Positions 45,893 through 55,164 are shown, counted from the first letter of the stretch. The stretch is 64,000 nucleotides of DNA from Rhizobium sp. Leaf453 (GCF_001425605.1 NZ_LMRG01000005.1:62001-126000); one strand, 5' to 3'. Notes: generated by a model not told the origin, from the letters alone. Translations and numbers: made by a program.

Positions 45893-45945
45893 GCACAGGC
45901 CTAACGACGGTAGCTCGTCGCCGTTACACTTTATATAACTGCTGT

Positions 45946-47354
45946 TCACAGGTCTGGATAAAGGCCACGAACTGGGCTTATGCTTTCAAGCAGTGACGCG
46001 ACGTGCAGGATCGTCGACTCCGCCTGCCAGGCGCCGACGATCTGGACGTTGATCGGCATGCCCTCGCTGCTTGTGCCGAACCTCATTGATACTCCCGGTA
46101 AGCCGGTAACGTTCAACGGCACGGTCGCGCCCTGCAAGTAGGTGGCATCGACGGTCTTTCCGTCGATGACGAACTCCTCGACCCCGTGCTTGTGGGCGGG
46201 AATTGGAAGCACGTGGGTAATGAGCGCGTCGTAACGGGAGAAGTAGTCGGCATAGCCGTCACGGATATGTTCGGCCGCCTTCTCGGCGTCGATATAGTCC
46301 GTCATCGACGTATCCGGCAGAGACAACATGGTCTTTGCCATCTTATAGAGTTCATCGTCGCGGCGGCCAGCGGTCGCCTCTTCAAATGCTGGCTTCATCT
46401 CCATCACATGCAGCCGATTGAAGACGTCGAGCGCAAAGTCGCGCTCCAGCGCCGGGATCCCGACATGCTCGACGGAAACGCCGATGTCTTTCAATGCCTC
46501 GGCGGCTGCCTTGACGGTGGCTGCGACCTCAGGATCGACCGGCCCAAAGCCCGGGCCAACCATCCAGCCGACGCGCAATTGGCGGAAAGGCTGGCGACCA
46601 ATGCCGGCATCGAACATCGTCGTGCTGCTGGAAAACGCATCCTTGCCGTCGGGTCCTGCCAGTTGCGAAAAGGCGAGCGCGACATCGCGGACTGACCGGC
46701 CATCGGGCCAACATGCCAGAAGCGGCGTGGCGCGCGGGGCCAGATGCCGGTCATCGGCACGCGGCCGTGGGTCGCTTTCATCGACGTGATTCCCGTCTGG
46801 GCTGCCGGGCCGCGAACGGAGATAGCGAGGTCGGTGCCAAGACCGATAGGCGACATTCCGGCTGCAATGGCGGCGGACTCGCCTCCGCTCGATCCACCTG
46901 GCGTGCGCTCAAGATCCCATGGATTGTTTGAACGCCCGGAGAGAAGGTTATCGCTCTCGATCCAGTAAGAAAATTCCGGCAGGTTGGTCTTGGCCAGAAG
47001 GATGCCACCGGCCTTCTTCAGGCGGGCGACGCTGGTTGCGTTTTCGTCCGGAAGGCGCCCCTTGAAGATCGGTGACCCGCGCTGGGTAAGGACACCCGCA
47101 GTGTCGATCGAATCCTTTGCCGTAAACGGCACACCGTGCAGCGGACCGAGCTCCCCTCCCGAGAGAACGGCGGCTTCTGCGCGGCTGGCTGCTTCCAGTG
47201 CGCCGTCGGCAATAGTGACGATTGCATTGACGTTGCCATTGACCGCTTCGATGCGATCGAGATGCGCCCGCATGATTTCAACAGGGGATACGTCCTTGGT
47301 CCGGACGAGCTCGGCGAGTTTGGTTGCGTCGGAATAGATCAGGTCGTTTATCAT
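45946..47354 (-). pseudogene. Amidase-signature amidase, frameshifted
   Basis: Starts ATG 47354. The first part carries GVPFTAKDSIDT (catalytic Lys) and TPGGSSGGESAAIAAGM with GTDLAISVRGPA (Ser/cis-Ser region). Near 46697-46703 one base seems lost: the reading HVGPMAGQSAMS should become HVGPMARSVRDVALAF. The C-terminal part continues in the other frame from about that point to the stop at 45946 (TGLPGVSMRFGTSSEGMP is typical). The sum is about 470 residues, normal for the family. Either a pseudogene or a single-base sequence error. Confidence 0.75.
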
Positions 47355-47369
47355 AATATGCGTCCCTAA

Positions 47370-47383
47370 CTAACAAATGGTAG
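47370..47383. promoter_or_regulatory. TetR operator candidate, amidase-proximal copy
   Basis: CTAACAAATGGTAG, an imperfect 5-bp dyad (CTAAC/GGTAG). The same element recurs at 47424. Both lie in the 104-bp region between the divergent amidase and TetR genes, as expected for a TetR operator. Confidence 0.45.
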
Positions 47384-47423
47384 ACAAAAGCTAGGGCTTT
47401 CTTTTTGGTCCGTCAACCCCTAT

Positions 47424-47437
47424 CTAACATTCGGTAG
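47424..47437. promoter_or_regulatory. TetR operator candidate, regulator-proximal copy
   Basis: CTAACATTCGGTAG, the second copy of the dyad CTAAC/GGTAG, 22 bases upstream of the TetR start. Confidence 0.45.
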
Positions 47438-47458
47438 GTAGAACTGGGAGCGGCGTAC

Positions 47459-48022
47459 ATGAGTGTGAATGCGAAGGAAGCAATTTTGGCAGCGGGCAAA
47501 CTGAGCGCTCAAGCGCACGGCTACGGTGGGTTAAACATGCGCGACTTGGCCACCGAAGTCGGGATCAAGGCCGCCAGCATCTATTATCATTTCCCAAACA
47601 AGGCTGATCTGGCGGCGGCGATCGCCGAGCGTTACTGGCAGGACACGAAGGCATGGCTGGACGAGGTGGCGAGCCGTAATAGTGACCCGAAGGAAAGCTT
47701 GCGCGAGTATCCAGAGACATTCCGCATGTCGCTCGAAAACGGCAATCGCCTTTGCCTGGGCAGCTTTTTGGGGGCGGAATACGATGATCTACCCGAACAC
47801 GTCAGAAAGGAAGTCCAGACCTTCGCCGACGTCAACGTCGCCTGGCTCAATGACCGCATGATCGAAGCCGAACTGGTAACCGCTAAGGAAGCCGAGGAGC
47901 GAGCGCGTGCTATCTTTGCGGCGATCGCTGGTGCCCAGCTTCTCGCCCGCAGCCGTTCTGACATTTCCATTTTTGACTCAATGATCAAGAGCTTCCGGGG
48001 GGCAGGGCTTCTCCCGAAATAG
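47459..48022 (+). CDS. TetR-family regulator
   Basis: 187 residues, ATG 47459 (GGGAGCGG upstream). N-terminal HTH: LNMRDLATEVGIKAASIYYHFPNKADLAAAI, the standard TetR helices; the remainder is the helical ligand domain. Divergent from the (broken) amidase gene with two dyads between them, so it probably represses that gene and itself. Confidence 0.85.
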   Translation: MSVNAKEAILAAGKLSAQAHGYGGLNMRDLATEVGIKAASIYYHFPNKADLAAAIAERYWQDTKAWLDEVASRNSDPKESLREYPETFRMSLENGNRLCLGSFLGAEYDDLPEHVRKEVQTFADVNVAWLNDRMIEAELVTAKEAEERARAIFAAIAGAQLLARSRSDISIFDSMIKSFRGAGLLPK

Positions 48023-48133
48023 GGAATTCGCCGGAGGCGCGATGTCAATTCGGGACGCCACTGGAAGCCTGATTGACGGGATCGAATCCGCCCTAGACGA
48101 GTGGATTGTGTTTAAAGGGCCCATCACGCCGGC

Positions 48134-48553
48134 TCATTGAGCCTTCTCGACCTTGACGGTGACCTTACCGGGTCGGTCGAACATCGAGACGTCTCCATTG
48201 ACCTGTCCCAGGATCACGATACCGGGCTGCGGCACGCGCCCGTCGCGATAGTAGATGACGAAATCGCTCGAGCTCCACAAACCCAGAGTACCGGCGGAAA
48301 ATTTGCGCTGACGGGGAGCGGCCGGCAATGAGCTCGGCAAGTCCCCCGTCTTTTCCTGACGAAGATGATCGTCCATTTCGATCGTCAACGGCAGCATTGC
48401 GACAAGCGCGCGAGCGGCGGCATTATCCGCCAGTTCCGCGGAAACATTGCCCCAATCAGACGAAATCAGAATGCGGTCCTGCGCCAAGGCGGCTCCTCCA
48501 AGGTTGAGCGTGAGTGCGGCGGCGATGAAGCCTGCGCCAAAAATCTGTTTCAT
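48134..48553 (-). CDS. Exported cyclophilin-like-fold protein
   Basis: 139 residues, ATG 48553. Signal peptide FGAGFIAAALTLNLGGAALA. The mature sequence has the cyclophilin_like pattern: LPLTIEMDDHLRQEKTGDLP, FSAGTLGLWSSSDFVIYYRD and GIVILGQVNGDVSMF. Such proteins are found in the periplasm with redox functions unknown. Its start overlaps the stop of the preceding gene by 4 nt, so it is the last gene of a three-gene unit with DUF4405 and cytochrome P460 proteins. Confidence 0.75.
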   Translation of the reverse strand: MKQIFGAGFIAAALTLNLGGAALAQDRILISSDWGNVSAELADNAAARALVAMLPLTIEMDDHLRQEKTGDLPSSLPAAPRQRKFSAGTLGLWSSSDFVIYYRDGRVPQPGIVILGQVNGDVSMFDRPGKVTVKVEKAQ

Positions 48554-49269
48554 GTTTGATCTTCCGTTTTACAAATACCCGTTTTATTGAGCAGTCTCAG
48601 ACAGATCATGGCGTAGTGCGAAAGTACGGCCACGCCTGCCATCACAGTTGCCCAGTACGCGAAGAAGGGCGAGACCCCACTTGTGAAATCCCAGAACTCC
48701 AGGCTGTAGCCGAACATCAGCTTAGTCGACACGCCGAGCACCGTAAAACTCCAGGCGCCAAGGCCCAGAAGCAACAGGGCAGCCAGCCGCAGCACGCCGG
48801 ACCTGGTGCGTGACGGTGATAGCCGAAAAACGGCCCCGGCCACTGTCATGACGCGGGTCCAATGAGTTCCAGCATGAACGGCAACAATGATGGCAACCCA
48901 ATATGCCGAAAACCAGTGAAGTTCGATGATTGTTACGTCATTGCTGAACTGGGCGAAGCTCAGAACCGAGCGTGAGATCAACACGCTGGTCACGATCAGC
49001 ACCGTCATGGTTATCCCAAGCCAGACATGTGTAACCAGGATCAACCACCGGCGCGCGTTGTAACGGCCATTTCTGAGCTTCAGGAACCAGCGCCGGTTCA
49101 TGGTGAGGTGCCAGCCGAGCAGCCCGAACATGGCCGTGCCGAAGAGTTCATGCGGACCATTGTCGAGCCACCAATAGGCGAGAGCCAATATGAGCAGGGC
49201 TGCCATGACGGACGGAAGAAGCAGACGATCTCTAGCTACGCGAAGCATCGGATATCCCGCCTCCGTCAC
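48550..49269 (-). CDS. DUF4405-type membrane protein (cytochrome b-like)
   Basis: 239 residues from ATG 49269, chosen because it overlaps the upstream stop by 4 nt; ATG 49248 is an alternative. Six or so TM helices, with His residues in or near helices (GWHLTMNRRW, THVWLG, LHWFSAYW, VHAGTHW) in the spacing of a di-heme cytochrome b-like bundle. DUF4405 members are membrane electron-transfer components. With a cytochrome P460 above it and a periplasmic protein below, a small redox complex is plausible. Confidence 0.75.
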   Translation of the reverse strand: MTEAGYPMLRVARDRLLLPSVMAALLILALAYWWLDNGPHELFGTAMFGLLGWHLTMNRRWFLKLRNGRYNARRWLILVTHVWLGITMTVLIVTSVLISRSVLSFAQFSNDVTIIELHWFSAYWVAIIVAVHAGTHWTRVMTVAGAVFRLSPSRTRSGVLRLAALLLLGLGAWSFTVLGVSTKLMFGYSLEFWDFTSGVSPFFAYWATVMAGVAVLSHYAMICLRLLNKTGICKTEDQT

Positions 49270-49739
49270 AGCGGATCATCGTCGGACATCGCGCCGCTCA
49301 TCGTGAACATGAACTGCTCGGACTGTTGTGACCGGTGGCAGGAGTAGCAACGGGCGACATTCTCGTCCGCCTTGACGCTGCGATCTGGCCAAAACCACTG
49401 GTATTCCCATTGATCCGCGCCAGCGCCAATCTTCTGGGCCACGAGGTAACGTGTAAGAACATCGCTCTGATAATCGACGAGAACCATATGGGTACCGGTT
49501 GGAACAGGTTGCCCGGCTTTGAGTGCCGCAAGAGCGGCCGGGTTTGTCAGCATATGCTCGCGGGTGATGCCTCGCCGAACCGTTGTGTAATGCACGAGCT
49601 GTTCAAGCGGCGGAAACGTCACGGAGTTGGACGCTGCAAACGCTGGGGTTAGCGACACCTCGGTGTCAACAATGAAGTAGCCAGTGAGGACAATGGCGAG
49701 CGGCGCAACCAGCAAGGCGGACCGGCGAAACACTTTCAT
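49266..49739 (-). CDS. Cytochrome P460-family protein
   Basis: 157 residues from ATG 49739 (AAAGAAAAGAT upstream); the open frame extends further but the signal peptide fixes this start. Exported: signal LVAPLAIVLTGYFIVDTEVS. The mature part matches cytochrome P460-like proteins: heme c site CYSCH near the C-terminus and a preceding HMVLVDYQSDVLTRYLV, QWFWPDRSVK. P460 cytochromes oxidise hydroxylamine or similar, or handle NO stress. Overlaps the DUF4405 gene by 4 nt, so the two are translationally coupled. Confidence 0.75.
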   Translation of the reverse strand: MKVFRRSALLVAPLAIVLTGYFIVDTEVSLTPAFAASNSVTFPPLEQLVHYTTVRRGITREHMLTNPAALAALKAGQPVPTGTHMVLVDYQSDVLTRYLVAQKIGAGADQWEYQWFWPDRSVKADENVARCYSCHRSQQSEQFMFTMSGAMSDDDPL

Positions 49740-49815
49740 ATCTTTTCTTTCAAATCGTGCGGTGGAAGCAGACAAACGCCGCACGTGCTGTGGCTCACAA
49801 TCGGTGGATCTGGAA

Positions 49816-49851
49816 TGTTGCCCACGCAAACGGCAAAGTCCGCGTGGGCAA
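49816..49851. terminator. Strong hairpin after the minus-strand hydrolase gene
   Basis: Perfect 11-bp stem GTTGCCCACGC / GCGTGGGCAAC with a 14-nt loop, beginning 27 bases after the stop at 49878 on the minus strand. No U-run follows, so termination is likely but not classical. Confidence 0.55.
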
Positions 49852-49877
49852 CGAGCAAAACCTCATCAGGATTGTTG

Positions 49878-50987
49878 CTATGCGAGGTGCTGATCGAAAA
49901 AGCCCTTCAGCTTGTCGAAGGGGATGAGATCGACGCGGTCATAAAGATCAACGTGACCAGCCCCCTTGACCCATACGAGTTCCTTCGGCTCGGACGCGCG
50001 GTTATAGGCGTCCTGGCTGAATTCCTTCGAGTGGGCCTGGTCGCCCGAAATGAACAGCATCGGCCGTGGCGAGATGGTCTCGATGTCGTTGAAGGGATAG
50101 AAGTTCATGAACTTGACGCTGCTGCTCAGCGTCGGCTTCGTCGTCGCTTCTCGGGTCACACCAGCAGGTGTGAACTCGCCCCGCGGCGTGCGGTAGAAGT
50201 CGTAGAATTCGCGCTGGATTGGATCTGTCTCGGCCGTCAGTTCGAGCGTGGTGCCGCCGATGTACTGGATATTTGCGCCGTCGGCCTCGGCCCAACGCTG
50301 TTCGGCCGCGGTCGCGATGAACTGCTTGCGCTGCTCGACCGTCTGCGACTTGTTGAGCGCATCGCGGAAGGCTGCACCCATGTCATACATGCTGACCGTG
50401 GCAACGGCTTTGATGCGCGGATCAATCTTGGCGGCGCTGATGACGAAGCTGCCGCTACCGCAGACACCGATCGCGCCGATATTCTGCCGATCCACGAAGT
50501 CGCTCGATCCGAGGAAGTCGACGCCGGAGCTAAACGCTTCGGCATAGGCTTCCGGTGAAACCAGATTACGCGACTGGCCTTCACTCTCACCCCAGAAGGG
50601 CAGGTCGATCGACATGGCGACAAAACCTTGCTCGGCCATCTTTGTGGCGTAGAGGTTTGCGCTCTGTTCCTTGACCGCTCCCATCGGGTGACCGACGATG
50701 ATGGCAGGGCTTTTGGCGGCCCGGTCGAGGCCTTTGGGGAGGTAGAGGTTGCCGGCGACAGACGTTTGGTACTGGGTTTTGAACGTGACCTTGTGCAGAG
50801 TCACCTTGTCACTGGTGTAAAAATTGGATGCGCCATTGGACATGTCCTGTGCTCGTGCTTCCATCATGTCGAAAATCGACATCGCGCCGAGCGCGGCTAC
50901 GCTCGCGCGCGTCATCTTGAGCAGGTTGCGGCGATCGATACCGGTGCTCGAGGTGTGCGTGTCGTCTGAGATCGTGTAGTTTGTCAT
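49878..50987 (-). CDS. Alpha/beta hydrolase with Tat-like signal
   Basis: 369 residues from ATG 50987; AGGAG lies eight bases upstream of this ATG but only two from the alternative at 50993. A Tat-like signal: DRRNLLKMTRASVAALGAM. The mature hydrolase carries IIVGHPMGAVKEQ, IDLPFWGESEG, nucleophile Ser in GVCGSGSFV, acid in ISGDQAHSKE and His in GAGHVDLYD. It resembles the YcjY-like/DltE-type group. It is followed on the same strand by the P460 group, and preceded by an MFS exporter gene with a LysR gene divergent from that. Confidence 0.75.
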   Translation of the reverse strand: MTNYTISDDTHTSSTGIDRRNLLKMTRASVAALGAMSIFDMMEARAQDMSNGASNFYTSDKVTLHKVTFKTQYQTSVAGNLYLPKGLDRAAKSPAIIVGHPMGAVKEQSANLYATKMAEQGFVAMSIDLPFWGESEGQSRNLVSPEAYAEAFSSGVDFLGSSDFVDRQNIGAIGVCGSGSFVISAAKIDPRIKAVATVSMYDMGAAFRDALNKSQTVEQRKQFIATAAEQRWAEADGANIQYIGGTTLELTAETDPIQREFYDFYRTPRGEFTPAGVTREATTKPTLSSSVKFMNFYPFNDIETISPRPMLFISGDQAHSKEFSQDAYNRASEPKELVWVKGAGHVDLYDRVDLIPFDKLKGFFDQHLA

Positions 50988-51039
50988 TTGCATATCTCCT
51001 GTTGAGGTGCAGTGATTTGAATGGAATGGCCGCTGGTGT

Positions 51040-52272
51040 TCAGAGATGCGTTGACCGCCAGGCCGCTACGGCCAGCAGGGATGACCCGGCCAGCAGAACT
51101 GCAGCGAACAGGAAGGTTGACCACCAGCCAGCGGCGTCGAACAGGACTCCGCCCGTAGACGCCCCGAGGGTGATGGCAAGCTGGATGGTTGCGACCTGCA
51201 ACCCACCGCCGACCTCTGCGTCGGCAGGCATCGTGCGGCTCAGCCACGTACCCCAGCCAACAGGTGCCGCCGTGCCGAACAGACCCCAGCCGATCAGAAG
51301 TGCGGCTGTGGACGTAGCGGATGATCCGACGGCAATCAGGCCCAAGGCAATCAGTGCCATGAACAGCGGGATTGTCACGAGAATGGGAAACAGCCGTTTC
51401 TGAAGCACGTGGCTGACGAGATATGTTCCGACAACACCCGCCAGACCCATCAACAGCAGCAGAAGGGAGAGGGTCGATATCGACACTGCCGTTACCGTCT
51501 CCAGAAATGGCCGCAGATAGGTGAACAGCGCGAACTGGCCCATGAATAGCAGCATGATCGAGGCCATCCCGATCGCGACCGGCGGTCGGGCAAGCAACCG
51601 GAAGACGTTGGACGATCTCTCGTTGCGCTGCGGCGGCAGGGACGGGAGGCTGATCCACTGCCAGACAAGTGCCACAAGGGCGAGCGGAACAACTGCAAAG
51701 AAGGCGCCGCGCCAGCCGATATAGCTGCCAAGCAGGCTTCCAAGCGGCGCGGAAATCGTCGCGGCAATGGCGTTGCCCGCATTCAGCATGGCCAGTCCCT
51801 TGGGCACAGAGTCCTCTGGAACCAGCCGCATGACGATCGAGGTCGACATTGACCAGAAGCCCCCGATGGCAACCCCAAGCAAGGCTCGGCCGATCATCAG
51901 CACAAGATAGTTTGGGGCAAAGGTGACGATCGTTCCTGAGACCACCAGGATCAGCGAAAAGGACGCAAGAACCAATCGCCGGTCCAAGTGCCGTGTCAGA
52001 CCCGCTACGAACAGACTGGTCAGGACAGCGAAAATACCGGAGATCGAGATCGCTTGTCCTGCCCGTCCTTCGGTTACGCCGAGTTCGGTAGCGATCGGCG
52101 ACAACAGGCTGACCGGCATGAACTCCGATGCGATAAGCACGGCGACGCACAGGGCCATCGAGATGACCGCGCCCCAGGCAGCAACGGGTACAGCCGAAGC
52201 GGCAGGTGCCACCGCGTTTGGTTCGGCTTCGCCATCGAGAAATTCAGGTCGTGTGAGAACTTGTTGTGTCAT
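51040..52272 (-). CDS. MFS transporter, drug/arabinose exporter type
   Basis: 410 residues, ATG 52272. About 12 TM helices. Motif A-like LTRHLDRRLVLASFSL between helices 2 and 3 and motif C-like GNAIAATISAPLGSLLGSY in helix 5. The overall pattern, including the N-terminal AVLIASEFMPVSLLSPIATELG, matches DHA1-type exporters of the YdhP/AraJ group. It is divergent from a LysR gene (52370) whose product probably controls it. Confidence 0.85.
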   Translation of the reverse strand: MTQQVLTRPEFLDGEAEPNAVAPAASAVPVAAWGAVISMALCVAVLIASEFMPVSLLSPIATELGVTEGRAGQAISISGIFAVLTSLFVAGLTRHLDRRLVLASFSLILVVSGTIVTFAPNYLVLMIGRALLGVAIGGFWSMSTSIVMRLVPEDSVPKGLAMLNAGNAIAATISAPLGSLLGSYIGWRGAFFAVVPLALVALVWQWISLPSLPPQRNERSSNVFRLLARPPVAIGMASIMLLFMGQFALFTYLRPFLETVTAVSISTLSLLLLLMGLAGVVGTYLVSHVLQKRLFPILVTIPLFMALIALGLIAVGSSATSTAALLIGWGLFGTAAPVGWGTWLSRTMPADAEVGGGLQVATIQLAITLGASTGGVLFDAAGWWSTFLFAAVLLAGSSLLAVAAWRSTHL

Positions 52273-52369
52273 GACGGCAATATATGCCGTGTGCAGTTCG
52301 ATGATTAGTCATTGCAATTCGCTTGGACTTATCGACCTATGACATGAATGGACGATGCAGGAGGCGGCG

Positions 52370-53257
52370 ATGAAACGCGAAGATCTCAACGACATGCTCT
52401 GGTTTCTGGCGGTTGCGGAAGAGCGAAGCTTCACGAAGGCAGCAGCGAAGCTCGGCACCTCGCAGTCAACGATCAGCCATACGATCAAGAAGCTTGAGGC
52501 CCGAATGGGACTGCGCCTATTGACCCGCACCACCCGAAGCGTGGTACCGACAGAGGCCGGAGAGCGGCTCATCCGCTCGCTGGCGCCGCGTATCGAGGAG
52601 CTCGAAACCGAGATCGACGAACTGATGGAAATCAGGGACAAGCCGACCGGCTCGGTACGCATCACCCTGTCGGATCACGCCCTGGAGAGCGTCGTCTGGC
52701 CGAAACTTCGCTCGATCCTCAAGCAGTATCCGGACATCAAGGTGGAACTGAACAGCGATAACGGCTTCAGGAACATCGTTGAGGAGAAGTTCGACGCCGG
52801 CGTGCGCCTTGGTGAGAGCCTGGACAAGGATATGATTGCCGTTCGCATCGGTCCTGACTGGCGCTTGGTCGCGGTCGCCTCTCCGGACTATCTCGCAAAG
52901 CGGGCCGCTCCCGAAACACCCCGCGACCTTGTTGGTCACGACTGCATCAACCACCGGCAGGCCCGGGCAGGCGGGCTCTATGTGTGGGAGTTCGAGAAAG
53001 ACAGTGGAGAGGTCCGGGTCAGGGTGGATGGCCAACTGACGTTCAATACGTCGTATGCCATGATCGACGCGGCCGTCAGCGGGTACGGGATCGCTTATGT
53101 GCCGGAGAGCCTCGTCGGAGATGAATTAGCTTCCGGAGAGCTTGTCCAGGTTCTCGACGACTGGTCGCCGATGTTCCCGGGCTATTATTTGTATTATCCG
53201 AGCCGCCGGCAAAATTCGCCCGCCTTCAGGGTTATTGTCGAAGCATTGAGGGTCTGA
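52370..53257 (+). CDS. LysR-family regulator
   Basis: 295 residues from ATG 52370 with GGAGG upstream; an in-frame ATG at 52355 lacks a site. Winged helix: DMLWFLAVAEERSFTKAAAKL, GTSQSTISHTIKKLEARMG, then LRLLTRTTRSVVPTEAG. The effector domain follows. Divergent from the MFS exporter, in the standard layout for a LysR activator of an efflux gene. Confidence 0.85.
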   Translation: MKREDLNDMLWFLAVAEERSFTKAAAKLGTSQSTISHTIKKLEARMGLRLLTRTTRSVVPTEAGERLIRSLAPRIEELETEIDELMEIRDKPTGSVRITLSDHALESVVWPKLRSILKQYPDIKVELNSDNGFRNIVEEKFDAGVRLGESLDKDMIAVRIGPDWRLVAVASPDYLAKRAAPETPRDLVGHDCINHRQARAGGLYVWEFEKDSGEVRVRVDGQLTFNTSYAMIDAAVSGYGIAYVPESLVGDELASGELVQVLDDWSPMFPGYYLYYPSRRQNSPAFRVIVEALRV

Positions 53258-53289
53258 AGATCTCAGCGAACCGCGGAACCCATCTTAAC

Positions 53290-53910
53290 TCATTTCTTCG
53301 GAATAGCTTTCGGTTTCGGTTGATAAAGGCGCCGTTTGACGTTCGCCCGTAGAGCATTGCGGACATCTTTATCCGTCATCGAAAGGTCGAACCATTCGGG
53401 ATCAAAGTGGCCACCGCACCACCGAATGGTTTCGGCGTATTCAGGATCCTCCCGGTCGGCAATAATCTCCAGAAACCGCTCATAACCCGACACACCGCCG
53501 ACGTCCTCGGGCGGTCGCGCTCTCTTGCCATCGACGCAGCTGCCGTTCCTGGGTGAGGTAGCGAGCGTCAGGAACTCCTCGACGACGACGGTGTGCCGCC
53601 AGCCATCACCGAAATCGTAATGGTAACTGAAGACGGCGCCTTGCTCGAAGTCCAGCAATCGAACCTCTGTTTGATCGAAAACCCCAGGATCGTCGTCGGT
53701 CGCATCCTCTGTCAGGATCTCGACGTCCCCGTACCGCAGGCCGCCAATACGAAACTCATAGAGATGATAGTTCCACCAGTTGAATGCGGCCTGAATCCCC
53801 AAATGAAGTTGCTCCAGGTTCCAATGGACCGGCAGGATAAGACGGCGCCAGATGTCCGGCTCGATGTCATCGATGGAAACTCTGACCTGTATAGCGTTTG
53901 CTTCGAACAT
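53290..53910 (-). CDS. Plasmid pRiA4b ORF-3 family protein
   Basis: 206 residues, ATG 53910. The pattern matches the pRiA4b ORF-3/IS1096 TnpR-type domain: IEPDIWRRLILPVHWNLEQL, FNWWNYHLYEF, and HYDFGDGWRHTVVVEE with CGGHFDPEWFD at the end. The family is common on rhizobial plasmids and mobile elements; its function is not known to me. A 20-bp palindrome lies about 110 bases upstream. Confidence 0.85.
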   Translation of the reverse strand: MFEANAIQVRVSIDDIEPDIWRRLILPVHWNLEQLHLGIQAAFNWWNYHLYEFRIGGLRYGDVEILTEDATDDDPGVFDQTEVRLLDFEQGAVFSYHYDFGDGWRHTVVVEEFLTLATSPRNGSCVDGKRARPPEDVGGVSGYERFLEIIADREDPEYAETIRWCGGHFDPEWFDLSMTDKDVRNALRANVKRRLYQPKPKAIPKK

Positions 53911-54022
53911 TGCCTGATGAACAAGTTTGCGATTGTGCCGAGAAGCTTTCTCGACTTGTTGCTGGTGATGACAGCGTTACATTTTATCGCGCCCGAAAAA
54001 AAGTTCCATAAATCTGCTTATG

Positions 54023-54042
54023 CGTTATGATATATCATAACG
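54023..54042. promoter_or_regulatory. 20-bp perfect palindrome
   Basis: CGTTATGATATATCATAACG, perfectly self-complementary. It lies between the ORF-3 gene (53910) and the small-gene pair at 54171. The size fits a dimeric repressor site; the binding protein is unknown. Confidence 0.5.
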
Positions 54043-54170
54043 GTCCTGATTTGCCGGAATTTGTTGCCATGCGATCCATTTCTATCGAATCGTAAACAAG
54101 ATTCGCCCACCGCCATCGACAACCTAGAGCGGTATATTGTGAGAGTCTCTCAAACCGGCGCGGAGAAGTT

Positions 54171-54383
54171 TTAAGATGCACCGGGCCAATCGTTGGCAGA
54201 TTCCTCAGCCGTCTGCGTGTCGTCTTCTGACGGATCCGGATCCCGTTCGATGGCGGCGCGCATACGAGCCAGTTCGTCCTCAATCACTGCAAAAACTTCC
54301 GCCTGCATTGCTTCTGTTACCACGGCCTTGTCGATCAGGTTCTCCAGACCCAGCCTAACCTCAGCGCGCCAGTCATCTTCCAT
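54171..54383 (-). CDS. Small acidic plasmid protein
   Basis: 70 residues from ATG 54383 with AAGGAG nine bases upstream. Helical, acidic tail (DPSEDDTQTAEESAND). Unrecognised. It overlaps the end of the upstream gene by 49 nt in another frame, which suggests coupled translation of the pair. Confidence 0.5.
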   Translation of the reverse strand: MEDDWRAEVRLGLENLIDKAVVTEAMQAEVFAVIEDELARMRAAIERDPDPSEDDTQTAEESANDWPGAS

Positions 54384-54568
54384 TTTTTCGTCTCCTTTTG
54401 ATTGCGTTGTCGGAGAGCTCGATCCATGACCGCTGTCAGGAATTCGACCCGTTGCCAACCGAGTTTATGGGCTTCCTCTGTCAGGAGCTGAATAGCGTAG
54501 TCCATGGTTTGATCGAGTTCGACCTTCCGTTCCCCACTCCCTGGCTCGGCTGTCGGTGCATCAATCAT
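54335..54568 (-). CDS. Small plasmid protein
   Basis: 77 residues, ATG 54568. The middle is a likely amphipathic helix (AIQLLTEEAHKLGWQRVEFL) and the C-terminus is basic. Its ribosome site is weak and it overlaps the 70-residue gene, so the true end is not certain. No family recognised. Confidence 0.4.
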   Translation of the reverse strand: MIDAPTAEPGSGERKVELDQTMDYAIQLLTEEAHKLGWQRVEFLTAVMDRALRQRNQKETKKWKMTGALRLGWVWRT

Positions 54569-54740
54569 TGGCTACTTCTTGGGTTAAGGACGCGGCGGAC
54601 GGGTTGGGCGCTCGCCTGGCGTTTCGTTGCCCGCAGCGAGAAATCGGAAAAACCGCTGCGTCCACCATCCCCGTCGTGTCCGATTGACACACCGCGACCT
54701 CGGATTTGAAACCAATGATGTGTCTGAAAGTTCCTGTCGA

Positions 54741-55070
54741 ATGACGAGAAAGCCAGACGATCGACACAATTATCCGGACACGCCCGATGGCCGATACTTT
54801 GTGGTGCGGGGACGCCTGTGGCGGAAAAGCAATCCGGCACTGAGCGAAGACGAGCGGGACAGACTGGTGAAAGACCTGATGTCTGCGCGACGGGCTCTCC
54901 GCGATTCGGAAAAGGATAGCGCTGCAAGAGCGGAAGCACGCAAGGGGGTTGATTTGGCCAAAATCGGCCTTGGCGAACGTGGTCCGGTCTGGTGGAATGA
55001 TGGCCAGCCGGACTACAATCGCCACATGGCGAAAAACACCCCGTATGCCCGTTGGTTCGCAAGCCTTTGA
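54741..55070 (+). CDS. Conserved-looking plasmid protein
   Basis: 109 residues from ATG 54741 (upstream in-frame part of the frame is not translated, lacking a site). Blocks RYFVVRGRLWRKSNPALSED, ERDRLVKDLMSARRALRDSE and GPVWWNDGQPDYNRHMAKNT. I have the impression of a small rhizobial plasmid protein family but no function is known to me. No TM, no signal. Confidence 0.6.
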   Translation: MTRKPDDRHNYPDTPDGRYFVVRGRLWRKSNPALSEDERDRLVKDLMSARRALRDSEKDSAARAEARKGVDLAKIGLGERGPVWWNDGQPDYNRHMAKNTPYARWFASL

Positions 55071-55164
55071 ACAGTCACAAAATCGTATCTTGCAACAATT
55101 TTTGTCCGTTCGAGACGGCCTGCATTACGTTGACTTGGGGCTGCGCGGGACCCATCTACCTGAC

